Source: Isotricha intestinalis (lineage: Eukaryota > Ciliophora > Litostomatea > Vestibuliferida > Isotrichidae). From it: DNA of 19,662 nt. The DNA is taken from the NCBI GenBank assembly GCA_023807065.1, contig JAJJLU010000764.1, positions 1-19,662 on the forward strand. Reading direction: 5' to 3'. The notes beneath the pieces were generated by a model. The model ran no database searches and was not told the DNA's origin. It saw only the letters and a list, made by a program, of their open reading frames with translations. Below, one piece after another: positions 9,701 through 18,249 of the stretch; position 1 is the first letter of the stretch; every line of letters begins with the position of its first letter. Position numbers and translations under genes: made by a program.

Positions 9701-11749
9701 AGCCATTTGAGTTAAATTTAATCCTAAATTATTCATTCTTTGTAAATAAGTTTCATTATCATGTGTTAAATCGAAAATAATACTTTTAGGTAAACAAGGT
9801 AATAAATATTTCATTTTTTTTAAAGTAACATCATCACCGTTTTTTTTATATTCATAAGTATCTTCTGATAATTTACCTAACATTGAATCATATCCTCCTC
9901 CAAAACGATGAATTTGACTTGCAATTTTTTCTGGATTATCAGACCAAATTAATTCTCTAATAAGTAAATTAATTCCTATTTTAGTAACAAAATTAATTTC
10001 ATTTTCTTTAGTAGTAAATAATTCAGCAATAATTAATAAATCTGGATTAACTTCTCTAGCTTTCATTGCTAAATATTCTCCGACATGAATCGGAGTAGAA
10101 TGAGCATTATCTAATCTAAATCCATTAAACATTTTTGCCATATCTTGAACATATTTAGTCATATGTTCCATTAAATAAGGACAATCTTCTGGTTTTGTAC
10201 CGTAATTTAATTTAGGACAATCTGACCATATCATTACTTTTCTTTTAAAATAATAATAACTTCCTTTTTTTGTAAAATTAGGAGTTGGCTCATTTGGATC
10301 ATCACTTTCCATAATCCAACCATTACAAGCGAATATTTTATTTTTATCATTTTCATCAAATACTGCAAAGTATCTACTTATTAATGGTTTTTTTCTTTTC
10401 TCAGCTTTATTATGACATTGAATAAATTCATAATGAATTCCATCTCTAATATTTTTTATTCCTAGTTCTAACATATTTTTTACATTTCCATTCCAACGAT
10501 CATTACATCCTTTCATTAAATTTTCACATTTGTTTAAAAAATCATTTTTATTTGGAAGGTTATTACGATATAATTTAACTAATGCACATCCAAATTTTTC
10601 TTTTAATACTATTACTCCATTTCTTTCTTCTCCTAATTTATCTAAACATTGATTAAACAAGTAATCAAATGCCATTCCATCATTATGTATATTTACTTTA
10701 TTTAAATCATCTTGATATTTATTTCTATCCTTTGAAAAATCATCATAAAATTCTTCCATTAATTTCCTACAATTACCAATATTTAAATTGAAATATTCAT
10801 GTAGATTTTTTTTAAAAACAATATTACGAACTTCATTCATAATTTGATTTAATTGTTCATCATTATGAACATAAGGTTGGAATTTAAATTGTGATTTACA
10901 TTCGCAAAATCTATCAGAAAATTCACCTAAGACTTTATCTAAACTATAAGCGCAATTTAACCAAGGAGTATTAACTAAATTATATCCACATTCAGGATGT
11001 TCTGCTAACCAATCACTATTATCTGCAGCATGATTTAAAACAATATCTACTATACTTCCCATACCATATTTGTCTCTACATTTATCTAAAGATTCTTTAA
11101 ATTTATCTAATTTTTCTTCTTTGGATACTTCGCCTTCAAAAAAAATATCATTAATTTCAGTATTATCTCTTATACAATATAATGATTCTGATATTCCTAA
11201 TTTTTGAATTGGAGTAAAATGAATAAAATTATATTTTAATTTCGAAGCTTCTTCATAGAATTTATCAAACTCATTTATTTTTCCTAAAGACTTAGATAAT
11301 ATTGTTTGTAAATGAATTGATTGGAAATCTATTCTTTTTTTATTAATAAATATATCTGGTTGAACAATAATATAAAACGGCTCTGTTATTTTATCTTTAT
11401 TTTCATTTTTATCAAAGTATATAAAAGCAAATTCAACAGGTCCACTTTTATCTAATTTAATTTCATATATTATTATTGTATCATTTTCAATTGGATCAAA
11501 AGTAAAATTTGTAAATTTTGTTCTATCTACATTTCCACTTTTTCTTTCATTTTCAATTAATCCATAAGGAAAATTTTCTTTGGCATTTGATACTAAAATC
11601 ATTTCATTTGTTATTGGAGTTCCATTATATAATTCAATATGAACTGTTGTGTGATGTTCGCATGATAATATTTCATCTGGTTTTATTTTTGGTCGACCAT
11701 TATCTTCTATTGATAAAAAGTATATTATATTTGATAGTTCTTCAGACAT
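6767..11749 (-). CDS. AGL: Glycogen debranching enzyme (4-alpha-glucanotransferase / amylo-1,6-glucosidase), 1660 aa
   Basis: This bifunctional cytosolic enzyme removes branch points from glycogen-like polysaccharide. It moves a short maltosyl chain, then hydrolyses the remaining alpha-1,6 glucose. The first ~180 residues match the eukaryotic N-terminal domain (LQTILSKSLG, NFIHFTPIQKLGISES). The GH13 half shows region I at 235-240 (DIVLNH), region II GFRLDNAHST with the nucleophile candidate Asp547, region III AELFT with Glu576, and region IV THDNE with Asp664. The 29-residue Asp-Glu spacing equals that of yeast Gdb1 (535/564, from memory). The C-terminal GH133 half shows RSWGRDTF (Asp1231), NARDATWFF, GTWMDKMG (Asp1394) and HNGPEWVWP (Glu1575). 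Between the halves lie an acidic linker (about 730-755) and an extra CBM48-like module (about 756-835). Together they account for much of the length beyond the ~1530 aa of animal and yeast enzymes. All expected motifs are present, so the enzyme should be active. No intron or frameshift is seen. Confidence 0.97.
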   Translation of the reverse strand: MSEELSNIIYFLSIEDNGRPKIKPDEILSCEHHTTVHIELYNGTPITNEMILVSNAKENFPYGLIENERKSGNVDRTKFTNFTFDPIENDTIIIYEIKLDKSGPVEFAFIYFDKNENKDKITEPFYIIVQPDIFINKKRIDFQSIHLQTILSKSLGKINEFDKFYEEASKLKYNFIHFTPIQKLGISESLYCIRDNTEINDIFFEGEVSKEEKLDKFKESLDKCRDKYGMGSIVDIVLNHAADNSDWLAEHPECGYNLVNTPWLNCAYSLDKVLGEFSDRFCECKSQFKFQPYVHNDEQLNQIMNEVRNIVFKKNLHEYFNLNIGNCRKLMEEFYDDFSKDRNKYQDDLNKVNIHNDGMAFDYLFNQCLDKLGEERNGVIVLKEKFGCALVKLYRNNLPNKNDFLNKCENLMKGCNDRWNGNVKNMLELGIKNIRDGIHYEFIQCHNKAEKRKKPLISRYFAVFDENDKNKIFACNGWIMESDDPNEPTPNFTKKGSYYYFKRKVMIWSDCPKLNYGTKPEDCPYLMEHMTKYVQDMAKMFNGFRLDNAHSTPIHVGEYLAMKAREVNPDLLIIAELFTTKENEINFVTKIGINLLIRELIWSDNPEKIASQIHRFGGGYDSMLGKLSEDTYEYKKNGDDVTLKKMKYLLPCLPKSIIFDLTHDNETYLQRMNNLGLNLTQMACNALAATAIGSTRGYDQLFPIQPSVVNESRKYVYDDNFINICKEEDLESGESEEIIKENEEKEEEKKEEDNAPFKKIKFEYKGSNLNNVSLALSSRGWKPDIKLNKTGHDTYSIELDLENHQRHFYKYVLNNNNWVYDNNKPHLNDGKGNINNFIDVGMEGKQKEVHIKQGSGKSYHVKDLKLFRRAINKTRNDISKYSNEFFLHRDGNYICVFRTFCVDDSYIKNQPSYDGYALICRTGFDGNSHPAHIELPGLFTEFVCACSLKIGHCDIEAFKKRNDLYGTDSDVYFTKNPTYLNSICKIYESGGKTVMDFNNTVQPHTSIIIRFKSSDNTRNALVNIDRGLKDIYANWKDYTKNLDICDVNLILYKCEKEELDNTKGKRGCYGFDNWGSLVYAGIAHLHKMLNQFKITKENHVILDNIRAGDWLLKYSIDRYSDQPNIKDLYNKLSEIFSSYTKLYVHQKPIYITKIIDAIYNIVMERIILKTNEKFLNLSPFCQQAAATVHQFLGYVESSRFKFNTDKPWNKLSMSAGLPHFTTEYLRSWGRDTFISFKGLMLIPGYFEEAKAILLQYAAVMRHGLLPNLFDSGVNSRFNARDATWFFTKSAIDYIEMSGDYDVLNEEVNMVFLSDNFDEHNNKKKKGESKKMTLSDILHHIIQQHASGINFREWRAGKDIDEQMTNEGFNIKIYLNKDNGFIFGGNKWNCGTWMDKMGSSEKAGNKGHPGSPRNGADVEIIALLYFTLSHLDKMNQEGKYKYNTVKLNDGTEWTYAQWSEKIKENFDKCFYIEHKNEHCKYDGTYKDYISDDNDYRHEAQLRCNVYVAMATSPELFNVEHGRNFMRIADEHLYVKGAVGVRTLDNTDKNYNGNYINSDDSNDYHKAHGLNYHNGPEWVWPAGYALIAKMIFNDCESKKDIFKVICERLVPMEKYVKSCKWEGLPELTNKDGAFCNDSCTTQAWSIGTVIEALFKLTEYQEV

Positions 11750-12010
11750 TTCTTTTTTTATAATTTAATTTTAATTCTTTGGTTATTTATAATTTATATC
11801 TTTGGATTTATTATTTTATAATATTATTAATTAATATTACTTGAGATGATGTTTTTTTTGATAAAAAAATCTTTCGATTAATTTTTTAAATTTTTTTTCA
11901 TATATTATTAAAAAAAAATTAATATTTATTTTAAATTAATTATTAGTTAATTAATTAAAAGAATGAATTTAGTATTTAAAAAAAATTAATTTTTTAAAGA
12001 AGATTTTATA
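11750..12010. promoter_or_regulatory. Shared intergenic promoter region of two divergent genes
   Basis: These 261 bases separate the start codons of the debranching enzyme (minus) and the LRR gene (plus), so promoters of both must lie here or nearby. The sequence is A+T-rich with poly-T and poly-A runs and AATTAATTAATT-like words at about 11935-11960. I see no defined motif, so this is inferred from gene orientation alone. Confidence 0.45.
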
Positions 12011-13969
12011 ATGGATGACAAAGATAATATTCCTAAAAATGAAAATACTGAAACTCAAAAAGAATCTTCAAAAAATGAGGTAAATAATATTAAACAAAAT
12101 GAAAATTCAAAGAATGAAAATTTTGAAAATCAAAAAGTAGAAGAAATAAAAGAATTTGAAATTGAGAAAATAACAAAAGAAGAATATATTAATAAAATAA
12201 ATGAAATTAAAAATAATATGAAATTATTAAATGATAATTCTTTAAATTTAAAAGAATTTAGTTCAACTTTACCACAAAATTTTTCAAAATTTTATAGCAA
12301 TTTTATTAAAAAATTAGATAATGAAAATATATTAATAGAAAAAATAACAGATGAGAAAGTATTATCAATGAAATTTAATTTAAATTTAATTAAATTTGAA
12401 GAAATGTATTTATTACATTCAATAATTCAAAATTCTTTAAAAACAGAATTTAAATCTTATGAAGAAATGTTAAATCAAAAAGGTTTATTTCAAATAAAAC
12501 ATCCAATTCAAAATTTTTTTCAAAGAAATCCACATTTAATAAAAAATACAAATTATTATGAGCAATTTAAAGATAAAATTGATATTGGAAAATTCTTTGA
12601 TAAAATAGATAATAAGGAAATTAAACAATATATTCTTTCTAATATTATTGTTAAAACTATTAATATTAAATCACAATCTCAATGTAATGAAATAAAAGAT
12701 TTCTTAAATAGAAATTGGAATAATTTAAAGAATTTAAATTTAAAAAATCTAGAAGAAAAAGATTTACAAAATTTAAATATTACTTCAAATGATAATACTT
12801 TAAATAATTTAACATTGAAAAATTGTAAAATTAATGACTTCAAATTAAGTTCATTATTTCGAAAAGTAAATAAACTATATTGTAAAAAAGTAATTTTTAC
12901 TCCTAATTCTTTTGAGAATTTAAATTCAATTAAAATATTAAATTTAGAAAATTGTAATTTAATAGATAATTCTTTTAATAAATTAATAGATGTAATTAAT
13001 CCTATAAAAGAAACATTAAAAGTATTATCATTAAGACATAATAGATTAACATTATTTGCAGTAAAAAAGAGATTTCCTGTTTTAGAAGAATTAGATATTT
13101 CATTTAATAAAATATCAAGATTTGATATTCAATGTATTCTTCAATTTCCTAAAATAAAACTTTTAGATTTAACATGTAATAATTATGCTTCATTAACAAC
13201 TGAATGGGGTCAACTTAAAAAATTTTTATCTAAAGGAAAATTATGTTTATTCTTTCAAAATATGTTTGTTATGAGACTTGATTATAGAGATCAATATTAT
13301 TCTTATTTTCATACTAATTTACAATTATTAGATTATCCTATTAAAAGACTTAGTTTTGAATGTTTTTTTGATAAAAATAATTATGATAAATTAAAAGAAT
13401 TAAATTTGTCTCTTTTTCAATATTCAATTAATTCAATTAATTTATCTTGTTGTAATTTAACTGATGATAAAATATTCGAATTATTAGAAAATAATTTATG
13501 TTTATTTAATTTAAAAGAATTAAAATTATCTGCTAATGAAATTACAAATAAATTTTTTACAGAATTTACTAATAAGAAAATATATAATTTATTTCCTAAA
13601 TTAAAATTCATTGATTTATCTTCAAATAACATTAATTTTGATAAAATTGAACAATTTAATGAATTAAAAGAATTTTTATTAGAAACTCAATCTCTTAAAT
13701 ATTTAAATTTAAAATCTTCTTCAATTGAGAATCATATGAATGATTATTTAAAAAAAGAATTAAAAGCTTTTTATGATTCTAAAAAATCTAAAAATGTAAA
13801 ATTAACTTTTAAACCTCTTGAACAAGAAGTTAAAAATTTAATTAGTGTATTGAAAAATAATTCTAATGTTGTTATTCATTTAAAAGATACTTTGAAAAAA
13901 GAATACTCTTCTAAAATAAAAAAACATTTTACTTGGTTATATCGTAATTTTTGTTTTGATGATAAATAA
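12011..13969 (+). CDS. Leucine-rich-repeat protein, 652 aa
   Basis: The first ~60 residues are charged and low-complexity (Lys, Glu, Asn). A helical region without recognised motifs follows to about residue 235. From about 240 to 575 there are roughly nine leucine-rich repeats, for example LNNLTLKNCKI, IKILNLENCNL, LKVLSLRHNRL, LEELDISFNKI, IKLLDLTCNN, LKELKLSANEI, LKFIDLSSNNI and LKYLNLKSSSI. The LxxLxLxxNxI pattern is that of cytosolic LRR proteins, and the repeats are interrupted around 400-450 by an aromatic-rich stretch. The C-terminal tail is basic and helical. There is no signal peptide, membrane span, kinase or GTPase motif, so a protein-binding scaffold is the likely role; the partner is unknown. 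It is the only clear large gene on the plus strand. The ATG follows GATTTTATA and the stop is TAA. Confidence 0.88.
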   Translation: MDDKDNIPKNENTETQKESSKNEVNNIKQNENSKNENFENQKVEEIKEFEIEKITKEEYINKINEIKNNMKLLNDNSLNLKEFSSTLPQNFSKFYSNFIKKLDNENILIEKITDEKVLSMKFNLNLIKFEEMYLLHSIIQNSLKTEFKSYEEMLNQKGLFQIKHPIQNFFQRNPHLIKNTNYYEQFKDKIDIGKFFDKIDNKEIKQYILSNIIVKTINIKSQSQCNEIKDFLNRNWNNLKNLNLKNLEEKDLQNLNITSNDNTLNNLTLKNCKINDFKLSSLFRKVNKLYCKKVIFTPNSFENLNSIKILNLENCNLIDNSFNKLIDVINPIKETLKVLSLRHNRLTLFAVKKRFPVLEELDISFNKISRFDIQCILQFPKIKLLDLTCNNYASLTTEWGQLKKFLSKGKLCLFFQNMFVMRLDYRDQYYSYFHTNLQLLDYPIKRLSFECFFDKNNYDKLKELNLSLFQYSINSINLSCCNLTDDKIFELLENNLCLFNLKELKLSANEITNKFFTEFTNKKIYNLFPKLKFIDLSSNNINFDKIEQFNELKEFLLETQSLKYLNLKSSSIENHMNDYLKKELKAFYDSKKSKNVKLTFKPLEQEVKNLISVLKNNSNVVIHLKDTLKKEYSSKIKKHFTWLYRNFCFDDK

Positions 13970-14509
13970 ACAAAAAATAGAATAATAAATTAAATTAAAA
14001 GAATTTAAAACAAAAATAAAAAAATTATAAGATTCTTCATTATGTTTTATTTTTATTCTATATTTTCATCTTTAATATTATATAAAAAAGATAAATTATA
14101 AAAGTCTGAATTTTTATTAAATAATAAAAAAATATTTTTTTCAATTAAAAAAATAATAAAAGAAAAAGAATTTCACTTCACTATTCAAGTTATCAAAAAA
14201 CAATAAAATTGAATTAAGAGAAGATGGGAATAGTTATTAATATAAAAATATAAATTTTTTAAAAAAAAATTATAATAAAATTGGAATATTTAAAAAATAT
14301 AAAATCTTCATGAATAATTTATGTAAAAATAAAAATCTTCTTTTTCTTAAGAAAAAATTTTCTTTTTTTAAAAAATGAGAATTTGAATTCTATATTATTT
14401 AAATATTTAAAATACATAAATAATTTATTTTCATTTAATAGAAAATTTTTTAAATTAAAAATCTTTTAAAAAAAAATTATATGAAAATTAATTTCTAAAA
14501 AGAATTAAA
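13970..14509. other. Convergent intergenic region
   Basis: This 540-base gap lies between the 3' ends of the LRR gene and the minus-strand coiled-coil gene, so it should hold two polyadenylation regions. Apart from the palindrome at 14341-14356 I see no gene, RNA fold or repeat. A slightly less A+T-rich patch at about 14160-14240 has no usable ORF. Confidence 0.45.
14341..14356. repeat. Perfect 16-base palindrome
   Basis: TTTTTCTTAAGAAAAA is its own reverse complement. It sits about 155 bases past the 3' end of the gene that stops at 14510. It could form a cruciform or, in RNA, a loopless stem only in dimers. Chance is plausible in this composition. Confidence 0.35.
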
Positions 14510-15304
14510 TTATGAATTATTAATATTATTATATTCTCCTTTCATAACACTATCCAAATTCATTCTTTCTAATTCATCAGAAATATCTTTATGTATTTGA
14601 GTAGTATTTTGTAATCTTTTTAAAACTTCAGTTTCTTCTTTTTCAGCTTTATTTTTTTTTTGATCAGCTTCTTCTTTTAATCTATATTCTTCTAATAATT
14701 GTTTTTCTAATTTTTCTTTTAATTTTGCTTTTCTTTCTCTTTCTAAAAGTCTTTTCTTTTCTTTTTCAATTGAATGTTGAGATTTAATAATAGCACATTT
14801 TGATTTATTATTTGATATTTTTTCATTATTTAAAAACTCAATTAATTGTTCATTATATTGTCTTTGAAGTTTAAGTAATTTAGCATCTTCATTTATTTGC
14901 TTTTGTTTTTCAATTTTTTTTTGTTCTATTCCATTTTTAATTTCATTTTTTAACTTTTGATTATTTTGCTTTTTTTCTTCTATTTCTTTTTCTTTTTTTG
15001 CTTTGGCATTTTCTAATTGTTTCATATTATCTGCAACATTTTTCAAATAAATATATTTTTCATTCATTTTCTTCTTTTTATTTTCAATATTTTTCCATCT
15101 TTTTTCTTCTTCATTTTTTAACATATTTATCCTATTATCTAATATTTGAGCATTTTTTTGAGCTTCTTTTCTTTCTTTTTTCATTTCTGCTAATTTTAAA
15201 TGTAATTCTTGAAGATAATTATCATCTTCTTCATCTTGATTATCATTAAATGTTTCTTGTTCATTTTCATAATTTAAATCCTGATTTTGATTATAATCAT
15301 CCAT
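14510..15304 (-). CDS. Coiled-coil protein, 264 aa
   Basis: An acidic Asn/Gln/Asp-rich start of about 30 residues (MDDYNQNQDLNYENEQETF) is followed by one nearly unbroken charged helix to about residue 250. It is rich in Lys and Glu with heptad Leu/Ile, for example LHLKLAEMKKERKEAQKNAQ and RLLERERKAKLKEKLEKQLL. The short tail is polar. No signal peptide, membrane span or catalytic motif is present. I cannot place it in a family; extended helices of this kind are common in ciliary and cytoskeletal proteins. The next gene upstream, in the same orientation, is the cysteine-rich gene, whose stop lies 181 bases away. Confidence 0.82.
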   Translation of the reverse strand: MDDYNQNQDLNYENEQETFNDNQDEEDDNYLQELHLKLAEMKKERKEAQKNAQILDNRINMLKNEEEKRWKNIENKKKKMNEKYIYLKNVADNMKQLENAKAKKEKEIEEKKQNNQKLKNEIKNGIEQKKIEKQKQINEDAKLLKLQRQYNEQLIEFLNNEKISNNKSKCAIIKSQHSIEKEKKRLLERERKAKLKEKLEKQLLEEYRLKEEADQKKNKAEKEETEVLKRLQNTTQIHKDISDELERMNLDSVMKGEYNNINNS

Positions 15305-15485
15305 TTAAATTTTATATTAATATAAAATAACATTTCAAAATAATATAATAATAACCTTTCCAAAATAAATAAAAAAACAAAAAAATCTAAAACTCAAAAT
15401 AAAAAATAAAATAAAAAATAAAAAACGTAATAATTTATTGGTAATTTCAAATTTCAAATTTATTTTAAAAAGTTTAAAAAAATAA

Positions 15486-15908
15486 TTAATCAGAACCAAC
15501 AAGATTTTGAACAGTTGTAGTATTTTTAAGAATATCTTCATATTGTCTAGCAGCAGTCAATTTCTCAATTAAACTTAAAGATCCTTTTTTACTTTCAGTA
15601 GCAGCTTGAACATCAGAAATAGAAGAATCATCCCCTACTTTTTTATCACATCTATGACTTTGACAATATAAACCTTTTTTACAATGATGGAAAAAATCAC
15701 ATTTTTCTCCTTTTGGTGCCCATGCTACTTGATTTTCTTTTGTTCCACTTAATGCACATCTATAATCTTTACATTCTAATGATCCACAACAATATGATGT
15801 TAAATCACAATCTCCGTTACGTGCTACACATGTTGTTTTTGTCTTTAATAATTTTGATATTGATAATGAAAGTATTGTTATTAATATTATTTTTTGGAAG
15901 TTTGACAT
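15486..15908 (-). CDS. Small secreted cysteine-rich protein, 140 aa
   Basis: The N-terminus has a short positive start and a hydrophobic core (IILITILSLSIS), so it is probably a signal peptide cleaved around residues 18-22. Two cysteine modules follow. Module 1 is Cys27-x6-Cys34-x5-Cys40-Cys41-x4-Cys46-x4-Cys51, the C-C-CC-C-C order typical of knottin-like folds. Module 2 is Cys70-x5-Cys76-x5-Cys82-x4-Cys87 and resembles half of the same motif (KGxxCxxxxxCxxGLYC, also reminiscent of Dickkopf/colipase-type domains). After Cys87 the tail to residue 140 has no Cys and is partly helical (LSLIEKLTAARQYEDILKN). No GPI signal or membrane anchor is visible. It is likely exported or stored in a secretory organelle and disulfide-bonded. 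Its activity cannot be read from sequence, and resemblance to any named family is weak. The ATG follows six A residues; TAA stop. Confidence 0.83.
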   Translation of the reverse strand: MSNFQKIILITILSLSISKLLKTKTTCVARNGDCDLTSYCCGSLECKDYRCALSGTKENQVAWAPKGEKCDFFHHCKKGLYCQSHRCDKKVGDDSSISDVQAATESKKGSLSLIEKLTAARQYEDILKNTTTVQNLVGSD

Positions 15909-15980
15909 TTTTTTTATTTTATTATTAATTTTTTTGTTTTTTTTTTAACTGTTTTTATTTTAAAAGGTTTTTATAATTTT

Positions 15981-16009
15981 TTTTTGGGGTTATTAACCAT
16001 CCCCAAAAA
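15981..16009. repeat. Hairpin with TTGGGG / CCCCAA arms
   Basis: Bases 15981-15989 (TTTTTGGGG) complement 16001-16009 (CCCCAAAAA) across an 11-base loop. This is the most G+C-rich inverted repeat in the non-coding DNA. It sits between the 5' end of the cysteine-rich gene and the 3' end of the kinase pseudogene. It could be a 3'-end or regulatory hairpin. The arms contain TTGGGG and CCCCAA, words also found in the telomere unit, but not the full seven-base unit. Confidence 0.5.
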
Positions 16010-16052
16010 TATTATTTTTCATTTAAATTTAATTTTTAAAATTTTTATTATC

Positions 16053-17572
16053 TTATTTTTTAATGTTTTTATCATTACAAACTATTTTACAATCTTTTTG
16101 CAAATATGAGAATATACCAATCATATCATTAAGATTATTAATATTAAAATAAATAAATTAAAAGATTTAAAGAAGAACAATTAAAGAACATATAACTCAT
16201 ATTTTGAACATTATTAGTATTAAAATTAGATAAATTCAAGAAGTTAAAGAAGAACAATTATAGAACATATTACTCATATCTTTAATATTATTAATATTAA
16301 AATTAGATAAATCAATTGATAATAATGTTATACAATCCATAAAAATACGATATATATTTATTAAAGGTATGTGAAATATAATTTTAATTATATATTTTCC
16401 TTCCTTAGGAAATTGATATTTTTCGCAAAAATCTATTTTATTTTCTTTTAAAAATAATTCACAATTATCTTTCATTTCTTTTCCACAACAATTTAATATT
16501 CTATTATTTAAGTAATCATCTTTACCCCTTAATTTTATTTTTTCTAAATATTTATTTTTTTTAATATCATAATTTTTAATATCATAAATACAAATAATTT
16601 GATTTGGAGGAGATAAATCAATTAATTTCATTTTATTTTTTTCTATTGTTTTATTTATATTTTCTAAATATTTAACATAATACTCTTAGTATTTTCATTA
16701 ATTAATTTCATTTTTAGATATAAATGTTTAATATCTTTTTTAATTTCATTAAATGAAGTTAAATAATTATCTATTTCTTTAAATACATTTTCTATTCTGT
16801 TAATTTCATTTTCACTTAATCCTATTTTATAAAAGGGAATAATTTTATGATTTAAATGTTCTATTATACAAATTCCACAAATATTCTTTTTACATTCTTT
16901 ACAATAATATTTAATTATTTTTAAATGTTTATAACAATTAAATTCAAAAGTATCATTAAAAAAAGGATGATTAAAATAATCTTCCCATGAAATTCTTTCA
17001 TTTATTTTTAATTTTAATTTTTTATTCAATAAATCATTTAATTTTTTTTTCTCACAATATTTTAATTTTTTATTTGATTCAATATCTTTTAAAATTTGAT
17101 TTTTTCCTTTTCCATTATAAGGATATTCTTTAAATAACATAATTTAATTAAACATTTATCTAATCTATAATAGAAATTAAAATTATTATTTAATTTTAAA
17201 TCTCTATATATTATTTTTTCATTTAATATAACTTTAAAAATTTATTTAATTGAGTTAATATTAATCTTATTTCATTAATTGAAATTGGTTTATTTTTTCT
17301 TTTAATATATTCTTCTAAATTATATTCACATAATTCCATTATAATATTTAATATTCTTTATTATTAATTATATCTTTTATTGATATGTTATTTTCTATTT
17401 TTGATTTATTCATTTTTTTTAAAACATTTTCTAACATTGCAAAATTTTCTTTTTTTATTTCTTTTATTGTATAATAATCTCCTGTCTTTTTATTCTTCAC
17501 TTTATATATATTACTATAATTTCTAAATCCAATTTTCTCTATTTTCTTATATTTTTCCCATATATTATGCAT
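16053..17572 (-). pseudogene. Broken protein kinase / B-box / DUF285-repeat gene
   Basis: Read right to left, successive frames encode one protein. First is a kinase N-lobe (MHNIWEKYKKIEKIGFRNYS, with the VAIK-like YYTIKEIKK). Next come the MELCEYNLEEYIK segment, a degraded catalytic loop (IIYRDLKLNN for HRDLKPxN, near 17186-17211) and kinase C-lobe remnants (MLFKEYPYNG). Then a type-2 B-box follows (CYKH ... CKECKKNICGIC ... HLNH), then coiled coil, then two 26-residue DUF285 repeats (LDLSNFN-x-NN-type), ending in TAA at 16053. Single-base losses break the frame near 17348, 17240, 16675 and 16236. The activation-loop region (DFG to about the start of the C-lobe) is missing, and the Gly-loop is eroded. 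Intact, it would be a Ser/Thr kinase signalling protein. The ORFs at 16236-16631, 16664-17140 and 17348-17572 are pieces of it, not separate genes. Homopolymer read errors could explain the frameshifts but not the missing core. Confidence 0.85.
16172..16325 (-). repeat. Tandem DUF285 repeat units visible at DNA level
   Basis: GAAGAACAATTA occurs at 16172-16183 and again at 16249-16260, and similarity continues through the following ~60 bases of each copy. The offset is 77 bases, one less than the 78 expected for a 26-residue repeat. That independently locates a one-base loss inside the first copy. DUF285 repeats (BspA/Mycoplasma-type surface protein repeats) form LRR-like binding surfaces. 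Confidence 0.7.
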
Positions 17573-18249
17573 TTTTATAATATATATTTTAAGGAATAAT
17601 TATTGATGTATATTTATTAAAGTATATTATTAATTTAAATTGTATTTTTTATAGATAATATGACATTTTTTATTAATTAACAATAATAATATTTTTAAAT
17701 TATTGAATTTATACTTTTTGAATAAATTATTGTTTTATATAATTTAAGTAGAATCATACTTTTATTATTGTTTTTTCTTATATTAATTAATAAAGATATA
17801 TTTTATTTTTATGAAATATCTTTAACAAATATTAAAAATTTGTTTTTAAAATATTTTAACTTTAACAATGAATAACATTCTATTTATTCTTTGTTATTCA
17901 AATATAATACTTTTAAGTTAATATAAATAGATTTTGATTAATAAATTTTTTATTATTTTTTATTTCATAAAATATATTTTTAATTGATTTGAGGAAAATT
18001 TGAATAATCAATTAAAAATTATATAAATGAATCTACTATGTTATATCCACGAATACTATTTCTTATAATTCTAATTTATTTTTTTCATTAATTTCTAATG
18101 ATATAAGTTTTTTTATTGAGTATAATATTAATTAATTAAACTTATTCCTAACAATAAATTATTTTTCATAAGTATATTTAATTATATCATATTATAAATG
18201 GATAATTATAAATAATCCTATTTAACAAATAATTTAAAAAATTCTTTTT
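17573..18249. other. Intergenic region, about 0.7 kb
   Basis: It lies between the start of the kinase pseudogene and the 3' end of the last gene. It contains a small inverted repeat (GAATAAC at 17870-17876 with GTTATTC at 17893-17899). No further kinase or DUF285 pieces were seen in translation. A 17-codon hydrophobic ORF at 18039 is too short to call. The rest is simple A+T-rich sequence. Confidence 0.45.

Noticed and set aside
15335..15541. 68-codon Phe/Leu/Ile-rich minus-strand ORF.
   Set aside because: It is made of A+T-rich intergenic sequence and overlaps the end of the cysteine-rich gene in another frame.
16236..17572. Three separate small genes (kinase fragment, B-box protein, DUF285 protein).
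   Set aside because: Homologous reading continues across each gap in a shifted frame, so they are pieces of one broken gene.
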